A stretch of 64,000 nt of DNA from Corynebacterium sp. CNJ-954. GTDB lineage: Bacteria > Actinomycetota > Actinomycetes > Mycobacteriales > Mycobacteriaceae. Location of the stretch: NCBI RefSeq assembly GCF_001942345.1, contig NZ_MKKI01000022.1:186001-250000 (forward strand), given 5' to 3'. Within the stretch, counting starts at the first letter, position 1. Every line of letters begins with the position of its first letter. Shown here piece after piece: positions 23,722 through 33,312 of the stretch. Both the position numbers and the translations under genes were made by a program. The notes below the pieces were generated by a model. That model was not told the origin of the DNA, did not search any database, and saw nothing but the letters and a program-made list of their open reading frames with translations.

Positions 23722-25917
23722 ATGACGTCACAGTCCCAGCAGACGGAACGGGTCACCGCCGGAGGCCTCAAGGTCTCTGCGACCCTCTACAACTTCGTGA
23801 CCGACACGGTTCTGCCCCGGGTCGGTGTCGACGCGGACACGTTCTGGGCTGGTTTCGGTGAGATCGTCGCCAAGCACACGCCGCGGAACCGCGAGCTGCT
23901 CGCCGTCCGCGACGACCTGCAGGCCAAGCTCGACCAGTGGTACACCGAGCACCCCGGTACCCAGGACGCCGAGGAGTACACGGCGTTCCTCAAGGAGATC
24001 GGCTACCTCGTCGACGAGCCCGGTGACTTCGAGATCACCACCCAGAACGTCGACACGGAGATCTCCGAGACCGCCGGCCCCCAGCTGGTCGTCCCGATCC
24101 TGAACGCCCGCTTCGCCCTCAACGCCGCCAATGCGCGCTGGGGTTCCCTCTACGACGCCCTCTACGGCACCGACGTCATCTCCGAGGAAGACGGTGCGGA
24201 GAAGGGCAAGGGGTACAACAAGGTCCGCGGCGACAAGGTCATCGCCTGGGGACGCGACTTCCTCGACCAGGCCGTGCCGCTGGAGTCCGGCTCCCACGCC
24301 GACGTCGAGAAGTACGACGTCTCCTCCGACCGCTTCGTCGCCGTCATCGACGGCAACGAGGTCCACCTGCAGGAGCCTGAGGTCTACGCCGGATTCGCCG
24401 GCGACAAGGACGCCCCGACCGGCATCCTGTTGCGCCACAACGGCCTCCACCTGGAGATCCAGATCGACCCGTCCCACCCGGTCGGCGCCGACGACAAGGC
24501 CGGTGTCAAGGACATCCTCATGGAGTCCGCCGTGTCCACCATCATGGACTTCGAGGACTCCGTCGCCGCCGTCGACGCCACGGACAAGACCCTCGGGTAC
24601 TCCAACTGGTTCGGTCTGAACACCGGCGAGCTCAGCGTCGAGGTCTCCAAGGGCGACAAGACCTTCACCCGCGAACTCAACGACGACCGCACCTACACCG
24701 GCCGTGACGGTCAGGAGCTGCGCCTGCACGGCCGCTCGCTGCTGTTCGTCCGCAACGTCGGGCACCTGATGCAGAACCCCGCGATCCTCGACGCCGACGG
24801 CGAGGAGATCTTCGAGGGCATCATGGACGCGGTCATCACCACCGCCTGCGCCATCCCCGGCACCGACCTGGACAACCCGCGCCGCAACTCCCGCACCGGT
24901 TCGATCTACATCGTGAAGCCCAAGCAACACGGCCCGGACGAGGTCGCCTTCACCGGCGAGCTCTTCTCCGACGTCGAGGATCTCTTCGGCCTGCCGCGCA
25001 ACACCCTCAAGGTCGGTGTCATGGACGAGGAGCGTCGCACCACCGCCAACCTCGACGCCTGCATCGCCGCGTCCTCCGAGCGCCTGGCGTTCATCAACAC
25101 CGGGTTCCTGGACCGCACCGGTGACGAGATCCACACCTCCATGCTCGCCGGCCCCGTGGTCCGCAAGCCGGAGCTGCAGACCGCTGCGTGGAAGCTCGCC
25201 TACGAGGACAACAACGTCGACGCCGGCCTGGCTCACGGCCTGCCCGGTAAGGCACAGATCGGCAAGGGCATGTGGGCCAAGACCGAGCTGATGGCCGACA
25301 TGATCAAGGAGAAGATCGGCCAGCCGAAGGAAGGTGCGACGACCGCGTGGGTCCCGTCCCCGACCGGCGCCAGCCTGCACGCCACCCACTACCACCTCGT
25401 CGACGTCTTCGCCGTCCAGGAGAAGCTGCTCACCGACGGCCGTCGTGACACCCTCGGGGACATCCTGACCCTGCCGGTGCAGCCCGAGGCGGGCTGGAGC
25501 GAGGAGCAGATCGAGGAAGAGATCGACAACGACTGCCAGTCGCTGCTGGGCTACGTGGTCCGCTGGGTCGAGCAGGGTGTGGGTTGCTCCAAGGTGCCCG
25601 ACATCCACGACATCGACCTGATGGAGGACCGCGCGACCCTGCGCATCAACTCCCAGATTCTGGCGAACTGGCTCAAGCACGGTGTCGTCAGCGAAGACCA
25701 GGTCAACGACGCCCTGCAGCGTATGGCGAAGATCGTCGACGAGCAGAACGCCGGTGACCCGGAATACCGCAACATGTCCGATGACTTCGAGGCGTCCGTC
25801 GCCTTCCAGGCCGCCAAGGACCTGGTGTTCAAGGGCACCGAGTCCCCGGCCGGTTACACCGAGCCGATCCTGCACGCACGTCGCCGTGAGTTCAAGGAGA
25901 AGAACGGCATCGCGTAA
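23722..25917 (+). CDS. aceB: Malate synthase G
   Basis: 731-residue monomeric malate synthase G type, condensing glyoxylate with acetyl-CoA to malate. The ATG at 23722 follows AAGGAG; an upstream in-frame ATG at 23692 lacks a site. Hallmarks are [19 protein letters not shown] (about 270), [17 protein letters not shown] (about 345), the [22 protein letters not shown] region with the catalytic Arg/Asp surroundings, and [15 protein letters not shown] and [16 protein letters not shown] near residues 520-560. Full family length, no breaks. It is divergent from aceA and followed by a terminator. Confidence 0.97.
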   Translation: MTSQSQQTERVTAGGLKVSATLYNFVTDTVLPRVGVDADTFWAGFGEIVAKHTPRNRELLAVRDDLQAKLDQWYTEHPGTQDAEEYTAFLKEIGYLVDEPGDFEITTQNVDTEISETAGPQLVVPILNARFALNAANARWGSLYDALYGTDVISEEDGAEKGKGYNKVRGDKVIAWGRDFLDQAVPLESGSHADVEKYDVSSDRFVAVIDGNEVHLQEPEVYAGFAGDKDAPTGILLRHNGLHLEIQIDPSHPVGADDKAGVKDILMESAVSTIMDFEDSVAAVDATDKTLGYSNWFGLNTGELSVEVSKGDKTFTRELNDDRTYTGRDGQELRLHGRSLLFVRNVGHLMQNPAILDADGEEIFEGIMDAVITTACAIPGTDLDNPRRNSRTGSIYIVKPKQHGPDEVAFTGELFSDVEDLFGLPRNTLKVGVMDEERRTTANLDACIAASSERLAFINTGFLDRTGDEIHTSMLAGPVVRKPELQTAAWKLAYEDNNVDAGLAHGLPGKAQIGKGMWAKTELMADMIKEKIGQPKEGATTAWVPSPTGASLHATHYHLVDVFAVQEKLLTDGRRDTLGDILTLPVQPEAGWSEEQIEEEIDNDCQSLLGYVVRWVEQGVGCSKVPDIHDIDLMEDRATLRINSQILANWLKHGVVSEDQVNDALQRMAKIVDEQNAGDPEYRNMSDDFEASVAFQAAKDLVFKGTESPAGYTEPILHARRREFKEKNGIA

Positions 25918-25938
25918 GCGGTACCCGCATCACCCGGC

Positions 25939-25973
25939 AACCCCGGAGGTTGGTCCCACCGACCTCCGGGGTT
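25939..25973 (+). terminator. Terminator of aceB
   Basis: Perfect 12-bp stem AACCCCGGAGGT/ACCTCCGGGGTT with an 11-base loop, 22 bases after the aceB stop. Confidence 0.8.
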
Positions 25974-26068
25974 GCTGCGTGCGGTGCCGGTCGTGCACAG
26001 CAGACGCCCGCCCGGCGCACTATCATTGGCCCCCTGACACGATCCCCACACCGAGGAGCCTGCGCCGG

Positions 26069-26860
26069 ATGACCGACCAGCCTGATCAGCCCGACCAGCC
26101 CACTGCCCGCCCAGAGCTCAGTACATTCGACGCCGTCCTCTTCGACCTGGACGGCGTCATCACACCCACCGCGGACCTGCACCGCGCCGCATGGGCGGCG
26201 ATGTTCACCGGGTTCCTGGACGCGCAGGGCTCAACCCCGTACACGGAACAGGACTACTACGAGCACCTTGACGGGCGTTCCCGTGAGGAGGGGGTCCAGA
26301 GTCTGCTGGCCTCCCGCGGAATCACCCTGCCCCACGGCGACACGGACTCCGCCACCCCGGACGACGACACTGTCCTCGGCCTCGGGCTCCGGAAGAACGA
26401 CGACTTCCTGCGGGTCCTCGAACAGGGTATTGACCCCTACCCGGGGTCGGTGGCGCTGTTGGACGATCTCGCCGACGGAGCTGACGGTGACCATGTGCCG
26501 CGCGTGGCGATCGTCAGCTCGTCGAAGAACGCGCGCCAGGTCCTCACCGCCGCCGGGCTGATCGACCGCTTCGAGCTCATCGTCGACGGCACGGTCGCCG
26601 CGTCCGAGGGACTCCCCGGAAAACCCGCGCCCGACACCTACGTCTTCGCGGCACGGTCGCTCGGCGTCGAGCCGGCCCGTGCCGTCGTCGTCGAGGACGC
26701 GACGTCCGGTGTCGCCTCAGGACGGGCCGGAGGTTTCGGTCTCGTCGTTGGTGTCGACCGCGGCGCTGGACGTGAGACCCTGCTCGACGCCGGGGCGGAC
26801 ATCGTAGTGTCCGACCTGGCGGAACTGACCATCAACGAAACCGGAGGCAACGCACGATGA
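26069..26860 (+). CDS. HAD hydrolase, beta-phosphoglucomutase type
   Basis: 263 residues. It interconverts beta-glucose 1-phosphate and glucose 6-phosphate. Motif I FDLDGVITPTADLH gives the nucleophile Asp and general acid Asp; the cap has DGRSREEGVQSLLASRG, the substrate-lid signature of phosphorylase-linked mutases; motif II is VAIVSSSKN, the Lys is in GKPAPDTYVFA, and motif III is VVVEDATSGVASG. ATG at 26069 follows GAGGAG. Its stop overlaps the start of the GH65 gene (ATGA), so the two are coupled: the phosphorylase makes beta-glucose 1-phosphate and this enzyme consumes it. Confidence 0.9.
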   Translation: MTDQPDQPDQPTARPELSTFDAVLFDLDGVITPTADLHRAAWAAMFTGFLDAQGSTPYTEQDYYEHLDGRSREEGVQSLLASRGITLPHGDTDSATPDDDTVLGLGLRKNDDFLRVLEQGIDPYPGSVALLDDLADGADGDHVPRVAIVSSSKNARQVLTAAGLIDRFELIVDGTVAASEGLPGKPAPDTYVFAARSLGVEPARAVVVEDATSGVASGRAGGFGLVVGVDRGAGRETLLDAGADIVVSDLAELTINETGGNAR

Positions 26861-29538
26861 GCGGAAACGACGCGACCGACGGCAGCGGCACGAACGGAAG
26901 CCGCCACACCGCGTTGGAGAACTTCCTCGACCAACGCCGCCGGGTGGCCTCCGTGGTCAACCGGCCGATCGACACCGCCGACATGGCCAAGGCCACCGAG
27001 GTGGCAGGCATCGCTGAGACCGTGGGCGGTGCCGACGAGGAGAAACTCTTCCCCACGGGTTACCGGGCGGACCAGCACCACCACGACGTTGACCCGGCCG
27101 AGGGGATCGACCGTGAGAACAACCCCGTGGATGAATGGGGCTGGTACGAAAAGCGGCCCGAGCGCACCTCGCTGGGTCTCACCGAGAGCCACTTCGCGCT
27201 GAGCAACGGCTATCTCGGGGTGAGGGGGACACCTCCGGAGGGTCGTGACTCCGACGAACACGGCACCTTCATCAACGGTGTCCACGAGACGTGGCCGATC
27301 TCCCACGCTGAAGACGCCTACGGCCTGGCCCGCGAAGGGCAGGCGATCGTCCAGGTCCCCGACGCCAAGACCGTGCGCATCTACGTCGACGATGAGCCGC
27401 TGCGCCTGTCACAGAACGAGATAGAGGACTACTCGCGCGGTATCGACTTCCGGGACGGCGTCCTGCGTCGCAGCTTCGTCTGGCGTACCCCCTCCGGCAA
27501 ACGTGTGCGGATCACCAATGAACGCATGGTGAGCTTCAACGAACGCCACCTCATGGTGACCAGCACGGAGATCGAACTGCTCGACGCCCCCGCCGCCGTG
27601 GTCGTCTCCTCACAGATCCTCAACCGGCAGGACGGTGAGGACGAGTACTCCACCGTCATCGACCACACCGGCACCACCGCCGACGGCCCGGTCGGCGTGG
27701 GCAGCGGTGCTGACCCCCGCAAGGCCGAACAATTCAAGGACCGGGTGTTCATTCCCACCTACCAGGCGCAACCGGAGGATGAACGGGTCACCCTCGGCTA
27801 CCGGGTCAACCATTCGGGCATGACGGTCGCGGTCAGCATGGACCACGAGATGGAACTCACCGGAACCGACGAGGACGGTGACCACGCTGTCGACGGGGTG
27901 GAGGTCCACACTGAACTGCGTGAGGACGTCGCCAGGGTCGTGTACCACATGGCCGGACGCGCGGGCATGAAGCTGCGGCTCGAGAAGTTCATCTCCTACC
28001 ACTCGTCCCGGCACGTCGCGGCCGATGAACTGGCGTTCCGCTGTGCACGCACCATCAACCGTGCCAAGGCCGTCGGCTTCCGCACGCTCCAGCGGCACCA
28101 GAAGAACTGGCTGGCCGGGTTCTGGGACCGCTCCGACGTACGGATCCCGGACCATCCTGAACTCCAGCAGGCCGTGCGGTGGAACATCTTCCAGCTCATC
28201 CAGGCGTCCGCCCGTGCTGAAACCCAGGGCGTCCCCGCGAAAGGGCTCACCGGGTCCGGCTACGGCGGCCACTACTTCTGGGACACGGAAATCTACGTGA
28301 TGCCGTTCCTGACCTACACCAACCCCCAGTTCGCGCGGAACGCGATGCGTTTCCGCTACAAGATGCTGCCCGCCGCCCGCGAGCGCGCCCTGGAACTGTC
28401 GCACGACGGGGTGCTGTTCCCGTGGCGGACCATCAACGGTCACGAATCCAGTGCCTACTACGCCGCCGGTACGGCGCAGTACCATATCGACGCCGACGTG
28501 AGCTACGCGCTGATGAAGTACATCTACGCCAGCGGCGACACGGACTTCCTGTTGGATGAGGGCATCCACATCCTCGTCGGAACCGCGCGGTTCTTCATGT
28601 CCCTCGGGTTCTTCAACTCCTCGGGCACCCGCTTCGAGATCCACTCGGTCACCGGCCCCGACGAGTACACCACCGTGGTGAACAACAACCTGTACACAAA
28701 CGTCATGGCGCAGTACAACCTCCGGGTCGCCGCCGAGGTCGTCCGGCAGATGAGGTCTGACCGCCCCGGGGCCTACCGCGACATGATGCGTCGCACCAGT
28801 CTCAGCGAGGACGAGCTGGACCTGTGGGACCAGGCCGCCGACGCCATGTACATCCCCTTCAACGAGTCGACGAAGGTCAACCCGCAGGACGACCAGTTCA
28901 TGCAGCGCCAGTTGTGGAGTCTGGACGACCCCGAGGTCGGCCCGAAGCGTCCCCTGCTGCTGCACTACCACCCGTTGACGATCTACCGGTACCAGATCCT
29001 CAAGCAGGCGGACGTGGTCCTCGCCCTGTTCCTGCAGGGATCGCAGTTCGACGCGGAGACCAAGAAGCGTGACTACAACTACTATGACCGGCTCACCACC
29101 GGCGACTCCTCGTTGTCTGCCGTGGTGCAGTCGATCATGGCTGCGGAGTTGGGGATGCATGACAAGGCGATGGACTTCTTCCACCGCGGGCTGTTCATCG
29201 ACCTCAACAACCTGCACGGCAACACCGCCGACGGGGTGCACATCGCGTCCTGCGGTGGTGTGTGGAGTTGCCTGGTGTACGGCTTCGGTGGTTTCCGGGA
29301 CCACTACGGTCAGTTCACCATCGACCCTCGTGTCCCGGAGGAGTGGGGCGGTCTGGAGTACTCGGTTACGCTGCGCGGCAGGATCGTCCGGGTGTCCGTC
29401 ACCGACGGCGAGGTGACCCTGTGTACCGCCGACGATGATCCGGAGGTCGTCGGGCCGATCACGGTGTGCGGAGAAGAGACGATGGTCGGGCCCGAGCCGG
29501 TCACCGTGTCCGGGGAGACGCTGCTCCGGGCGGAGTAG
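26857..29538 (+). CDS. Glycoside hydrolase family 65 disaccharide phosphorylase
   Basis: 893-residue inverting phosphorylase of the maltose/trehalose/kojibiose group, splitting an alpha-glucosidic disaccharide with phosphate to beta-glucose 1-phosphate and glucose. A disordered extension of about 60 residues precedes the beta-sandwich (NEWGWYEKRPERT-like segment at about 90). The catalytic (alpha/alpha)6 barrel has LTGSGYGGHYFWDTEIYVMP (about 470) and the general acid Glu in HSVTGPDEYTTVVNNNLYTN (about 605). The C-terminal DGVHIASCGGVWSCLVYGFGG is typical. Sugar specificity cannot be read from sequence alone. It starts inside the mutase stop codon and overlaps the convergent DHFR-like gene by 38 bp. 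Confidence 0.92.
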   Translation: MSGNDATDGSGTNGSRHTALENFLDQRRRVASVVNRPIDTADMAKATEVAGIAETVGGADEEKLFPTGYRADQHHHDVDPAEGIDRENNPVDEWGWYEKRPERTSLGLTESHFALSNGYLGVRGTPPEGRDSDEHGTFINGVHETWPISHAEDAYGLAREGQAIVQVPDAKTVRIYVDDEPLRLSQNEIEDYSRGIDFRDGVLRRSFVWRTPSGKRVRITNERMVSFNERHLMVTSTEIELLDAPAAVVVSSQILNRQDGEDEYSTVIDHTGTTADGPVGVGSGADPRKAEQFKDRVFIPTYQAQPEDERVTLGYRVNHSGMTVAVSMDHEMELTGTDEDGDHAVDGVEVHTELREDVARVVYHMAGRAGMKLRLEKFISYHSSRHVAADELAFRCARTINRAKAVGFRTLQRHQKNWLAGFWDRSDVRIPDHPELQQAVRWNIFQLIQASARAETQGVPAKGLTGSGYGGHYFWDTEIYVMPFLTYTNPQFARNAMRFRYKMLPAARERALELSHDGVLFPWRTINGHESSAYYAAGTAQYHIDADVSYALMKYIYASGDTDFLLDEGIHILVGTARFFMSLGFFNSSGTRFEIHSVTGPDEYTTVVNNNLYTNVMAQYNLRVAAEVVRQMRSDRPGAYRDMMRRTSLSEDELDLWDQAADAMYIPFNESTKVNPQDDQFMQRQLWSLDDPEVGPKRPLLLHYHPLTIYRYQILKQADVVLALFLQGSQFDAETKKRDYNYYDRLTTGDSSLSAVVQSIMAAELGMHDKAMDFFHRGLFIDLNNLHGNTADGVHIASCGGVWSCLVYGFGGFRDHYGQFTIDPRVPEEWGGLEYSVTLRGRIVRVSVTDGEVTLCTADDDPEVVGPITVCGEETMVGPEPVTVSGETLLRAE

Positions 29539-30091
29539 CGGGCCGGAACCGGTGGGCGACGGCACCGGAACCAAACTCCCGACGGTCCATCAGCTCGAGC
29601 GGGACGCTCTCCTGCAGGCCCGACATCAGTGTGGGACCCCGGCCAGCGAGGACGGGGTGCACGACGAACAGATACTCGTCGATCAGCCCGAGGTCCGCCA
29701 GCGCCCGTGGCAATTCCACTCCACCGGTGAGCAGTCCCTCGCCCGGCTGCTCCTTGAGACGCAGCACCGCGTTACACAGGTCGCCCTGCACCAGTTCTGA
29801 GTTCCAGTCCACGCTGGTCAGGGTCCGCGAGACGATGTACTTCTTGGCCCGGTCGATGGTCTCGGCGAAGGGGACCTCCCAGTCCTCCATCCAGTCCGGC
29901 CACGGGCCGTGCTCCGGCCGCCGCCATGCGGATTTCATCATCCCGTATATCACCCGACCGTAGAGCAGGGCGTCGGCACGCTGCATTTCAGCGGTCCAGA
30001 AGTCCATTGACTCCCGGTCCGGGGGCAGTCCCTCTTCGTGGTGACAACAGCCGTCCAGTGTGACATTGACGGCGTAACGCAGTGGTCGCAT
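29501..30091 (-). CDS. RibD/dihydrofolate reductase-like protein
   Basis: 196-residue member of the RibD C-terminal/DHFR superfamily, common standalone actinobacterial reductases that use NADPH on unknown substrates. Evidence: the opening RPLRYAVNVTLDGCCHHEEG, the central DALLYGRVIYGMMKSAW (Gly-Arg-x-Tyr motif) and LLTGGVELPRALADLGLIDE, which matches the GG nucleotide-binding turn. The start ATG at 30089-30091 is fitting. The gene overlaps the GH65 tail by 38 bp on the opposite strand. A role in folate synthesis is not implied. Confidence 0.85.
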   Translation of the reverse strand: MRPLRYAVNVTLDGCCHHEEGLPPDRESMDFWTAEMQRADALLYGRVIYGMMKSAWRRPEHGPWPDWMEDWEVPFAETIDRAKKYIVSRTLTSVDWNSELVQGDLCNAVLRLKEQPGEGLLTGGVELPRALADLGLIDEYLFVVHPVLAGRGPTLMSGLQESVPLELMDRREFGSGAVAHRFRPATPPGAASPRTR

Positions 30092-30163
30092 CTCGGTGCA
30101 CCTCTGTCCGCGGTTCTAGGTGGGGACTTTCGAGCCTACCGCCCGGCATCGCTGCGTAGGACC

Positions 30164-30209
30164 CCACACTTGTGTCGGTCCTGCACCCTCCACACCGACA
30201 CAGGTGTGG
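30164..30209. repeat. 16-bp-arm inverted repeat, possible terminator of the ABC operon
   Basis: CCACACTTGTGTCGGT (30164-30179) and ACCGACACAGGTGTGG (30194-30209) match at 15 of 16 positions with a 14-base loop. It is 55 bases past the stop of the ABC transporter operon (minus strand) and 73 bases before the DHFR-like start. There is no T-run, so it may be regulatory. Confidence 0.45.
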
Positions 30210-30263
30210 AGTCTCAGCGGGTGACGTCCGTGGAGGGGGCAGTCGTCGAGAGCTGAACTCCAG

Positions 30264-30904
30264 TCAGGACGTCAGTCGCCCGTCGCGCATCTCCACCACG
30301 CGGTCAGCCTGGTCGAGGAGACTGCGGTCATGGGTGACCAGGACGGTGGCCAGACCTCGCTCGGTGGTGAGTTCACGCAGCAGCTCCACGATCCGGCGCG
30401 ACAGCGCGTGGTCCAGGGCAGATGTCGGCTCATCGGCCAGCAGCAGCGACGGGTCCCCGGTCAGGCCCGGGCGATGTTCACCCGCTGGCGTTGACCGCCG
30501 GACAGCTGGTGGACGCGCCGGTCACCGTACCCGTCCAATCCGACGCGACTGAGCAGGTCGTCGGCGTGACGGCGACGCGAGCGGGTGATCCGGGTGCCGC
30601 GGATATGGTCGGTGACCAGCAGCTGCTGCCGGACCGTCAGGGAGCCGAGCAGATTCGCCGACTGGAACACCATGCCGGTGGCGCCGTTGACGTCCACGGA
30701 ACCTGTGTCGGGGGTCGACAGCCCGGTAGCGACGGAGAGCAGCGTCGACTTGCCGGAGCCGGATTCGCCGACGACGGCGGTCAGTTCGCCGGCGTTCGCG
30801 GTGAAGGTGACGTGGTCGAGGGCAGTGACCGCGCGGTCCCCGTCCGGGTAGGTCACGCACACGTCGTCGAGGTTCAGGACGGTACGGGTGGCGGTGACGG
30901 TCAT
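30264..30904 (-). CDS. ABC transporter ATP-binding protein (frameshifted before Walker B)
   Basis: MacB/LolD-type ATPase of about 213 residues. In the first frame: Walker A VVGESGSGKSTLLS (about residue 45), Q-loop MVFQSANLLGSLTV, signature HQLSGGQRQRVNIARA, then an immediate TGA near 30461. In the next frame the protein goes on LTGDPSLLLADEPTSALDHA (Walker B), VLVTHDRSLLDQADRVV (H-loop) and ends at 30264-30266. One added G/C in the run GGCCC at about 30466 joins the halves without disturbing any motif. As printed it would make an inactive ATPase. It is coupled to the permease gene by an ATGA overlap. Confidence 0.85.
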
Positions 30905-31896
30905 GCTGATGCTCCTAGCGCGAGGTGGGGGTCGACGGTGGACACGCGATGCATGGCGACCAGGGCGCCGCACATGCCGAGAAGGAAGACGCCGACCGGC
31001 GGTAGCAGGAACGTCCACAGGGAGAGGGTGAAGGGGACGGCTCCGGCGACCAGGGCTCCGAGCAGGCCGCCCGCCGCACCACCGGCGGTCACACCGACAG
31101 TGAGGATCACTGCGGCCTGGGCCGCGGCATCGGCGACGACATAGCGGGTGGAGGCGCCGAGAGCCCGCAGGACGGCGATATCCCGGGTGCGCTGGATCGT
31201 CCACACGCTGAGGAAAGCCACGACGACCAGGGCGGAGATCCCGTACAACAGGCCCTGGATCGCCAGGAGCGAGCCACGTTCGGACTGGTAGGCGGGGAGG
31301 GCGGCGAAGGAGTCGTCCACGGTGGTGGCGACGGTGCCGGTGCTGTCCGCGGCGGCGTCCCAGTCGTCGTCGCTGAGATCGGCGGTGACCATGAGGACGG
31401 TGGGGGAGGACGCCCCGGTCATCGCTTCCCAGGTGTCCAGGTCGGCCCAGGCGACCGGTTGATGATTCATGTACTCGGTGTCTGCGGTCCCGCCGAGGCT
31501 CTCGGGCAGCAGCAGCCCGTGGTCGGGGACGTCACCGCCGGGAACCGGTGTCCCGGCGGGCAAGCCCATCAAGGTGACCGGTTCGGCGGTTCCCCGGGCG
31601 TCGACCCGGGTCGTCGCGATACCCAGCGGCACCACGTCGGCGTCCGGACCGGCAGCGTCCTGCCATGCCTCCTCGTCCCCGGTGGTGACCGACGATGAGG
31701 TGAAGGACGGTTCGCCTGCGGCGGAGAACACGTAGCGGTCCGGCCCGAGTGCTTTCAGGGCGGAGGTGTTCTGGTCAGCCAGGCCACCGGCCAGTCCGGT
31801 GAGCATGACCAGCAGCAGCGTGATCAGTGCGACGACTGAGGTGACCAGGGCGAATCTTCCCATCGCCGCGCGGATGTCCCGGAGTCCCAGGTACAT
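30901..31896 (-). CDS. FtsX/MacB-type ABC transporter permease
   Basis: 331 residues with the four-helix MacB/FtsX plan: an N-terminal helix (ALVTSVVALITLLLVMLTGL), a large extracytoplasmic domain (about 45-210), then three clustered C-terminal helices including LYGISALVVVAFLSVWTIQ and the RDIAVLRALGAS coupling motif. ATG at 31894-31896 follows AGGAGG. It forms the export or lipid-handling transporter with the ATPase at 30264-30904. The divergent two-component system across 143 bp suggests control by, or response to, an envelope-active compound. Substrate unknown. Confidence 0.87.
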   Translation of the reverse strand: MYLGLRDIRAAMGRFALVTSVVALITLLLVMLTGLAGGLADQNTSALKALGPDRYVFSAAGEPSFTSSSVTTGDEEAWQDAAGPDADVVPLGIATTRVDARGTAEPVTLMGLPAGTPVPGGDVPDHGLLLPESLGGTADTEYMNHQPVAWADLDTWEAMTGASSPTVLMVTADLSDDDWDAAADSTGTVATTVDDSFAALPAYQSERGSLLAIQGLLYGISALVVVAFLSVWTIQRTRDIAVLRALGASTRYVVADAAAQAAVILTVGVTAGGAAGGLLGALVAGAVPFTLSLWTFLLPPVGVFLLGMCGALVAMHRVSTVDPHLALGASA

Positions 31897-31986
31897 GGTT
31901 GACCTCCTGTGGTCGGTGAATCTGTCACCTCCTGATCTCACCGGTCTCCCCCACGGAATCCATCGACCGGACTCCGTATTTCCCGG

Positions 31987-32002
31987 TCAACCGTTCGGTT
32001 GA
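31987..32002. promoter_or_regulatory. Perfect palindrome between ABC operon and two-component system
   Basis: TCAACCG-TT-CGGTTGA, a 16-bp perfect inverted repeat, lies in the 143-bp divergent promoter region. Its symmetry and place suggest a site for the NarL/LuxR-type response regulator encoded at 33313-33954, controlling both operons. This is inferred. Confidence 0.55.
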
Positions 32003-32039
32003 TGCAGTGGTCCGCCCGCAGCGTTTAAGCTCAGGTGCT

Positions 32040-33305
32040 GTGAATCCCCGGACGTCTCTGCCGCAGATCCTCGGTACCCTGCGTATCAGCCTGCATGTGG
32101 TCTTCGCTGCATTGGCGGCGTTTGCGCTGGTGCGCGTACTGGTGGATGCGACCTCCTCACGCAGGATCGCTGCTGCGGTGGTCATCGGCCTCCTCGCGGT
32201 GGTCTACCTGGCAGGCACTGTCGCCGAGAAGCGTTTCGCAGACGGCAGGACGTCGCGTGATCCGCGGCCGGCTGCACTGTGGTGGCTGCTGGCACTGCTG
32301 GTCCTGTGGACGGCGGCGACGGCCCTGAGTCACCACGCGGTGTGGTTGCTGTTCCCACTGAGCTTCGTGATCCTCGCGGTCCTCGATCTCTTCCGGGGAC
32401 TGAAGTTCGGTGTGGTGCATGTCGCTGTGCTGATCCTGGCGTGGGCAGTGGCGGCGTTCGTCCCTCCTCTGACGGGGCAGGGTGGGGGAGTGGCCGCTGT
32501 GGTCGGCCCCGGAATCGGTGTCGTGTTCGGGGCTGGCGCGTACTGGACCTACCGGGCGCTCACCGCGGAGGCGGAACGCCAGCGCGCGACCGCCGACGAA
32601 CTGCGTCGCACCCGTGACCGACTCATGGTCACCGAGAAGAACGCCGGGCGCCTGGAGGAGCGTGAACGAATCTCGCGCGACATCCATGACACTCTCGCTC
32701 AGGGGTTCAATGCGGTGGTGCTGTTGTCCCGTGCCGCATCGACGGCGGTGCGCCAGGAGCGGGCGGACGACGCACTGAGCCAGCTCTCGCTCATCGAACG
32801 GACTGCCGGTGACAATCTCGATGAGGCCCGCGCGTTGATCAGGGATCTGGCCGCGGGGCTACCGGTCGAGCCCGTGGGGGAGGCGTTGCTCCGCATCGTT
32901 GACGATGTCACTGCCACCCAGCGCGCCCTCGGCGACGGTCTGGTGGTGGAGTTGGATGTGGCGGACGAGCTGCGTCGGACCCTCCTGCCCGCAGCGGTGC
33001 AGGACGCCGTCGTCCACGTCGTGAAGGAATCGCTGACCAACGTGGTCAAGCACGCCGGCGCCCGCCAGGTTTTCGTGGGCCTGCGGACCGACGACTCTTT
33101 CGCCCCCGGGGCCGATGTCCTGGAACTCACCGTCGACGATGACGGCTGTGGTGTCGACCTGAGCGAGGTCATGCAGCCGAGCGGCGATGGCTACGGACTG
33201 ACAGGGATGCGGCTGCGGGTGGAGGAGGCAGGGGGCAGCTTCGACGTTCTGACGGGCGGCGGGACATGCATCGTGGCAGGGTTCCCGTGGGGGCGGGAAC
33301 AGTGA
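32040..33305 (+). CDS. LiaS/NarX-type sensor histidine kinase (HisKA_3)
   Basis: 421 residues. Five to six N-terminal membrane helices (from about residue 10 to 155) with very short external loops suggest intramembrane sensing. A coiled-coil linker rich in Arg/Glu follows. The phosphoacceptor His lies in ERERISRDIHDTLAQGFNAV (about residue 215), and the HATPase has VVKESLTNVVKHAG (N-box) and DDDGCGVD, GYGLTGMRLRVEEAGG (G-boxes). GTG at 32040 is preferred to 32007 because a TTTAAG lies just upstream; both are in frame. Partner regulator starts eight bases after the stop. Confidence 0.9.
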   Translation: MNPRTSLPQILGTLRISLHVVFAALAAFALVRVLVDATSSRRIAAAVVIGLLAVVYLAGTVAEKRFADGRTSRDPRPAALWWLLALLVLWTAATALSHHAVWLLFPLSFVILAVLDLFRGLKFGVVHVAVLILAWAVAAFVPPLTGQGGGVAAVVGPGIGVVFGAGAYWTYRALTAEAERQRATADELRRTRDRLMVTEKNAGRLEERERISRDIHDTLAQGFNAVVLLSRAASTAVRQERADDALSQLSLIERTAGDNLDEARALIRDLAAGLPVEPVGEALLRIVDDVTATQRALGDGLVVELDVADELRRTLLPAAVQDAVVHVVKESLTNVVKHAGARQVFVGLRTDDSFAPGADVLELTVDDDGCGVDLSEVMQPSGDGYGLTGMRLRVEEAGGSFDVLTGGGTCIVAGFPWGREQ

Positions 33306-33312
33306 CCATACA

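Noticed and set aside
23728..25875. 715-codon ORF antisense to aceB
   Set aside because: Val/Asp/Leu-rich shadow of a highly codon-biased gene.
27610..29574. 654-codon ORF antisense to the GH65 gene
   Set aside because: Shadow frame without domains.
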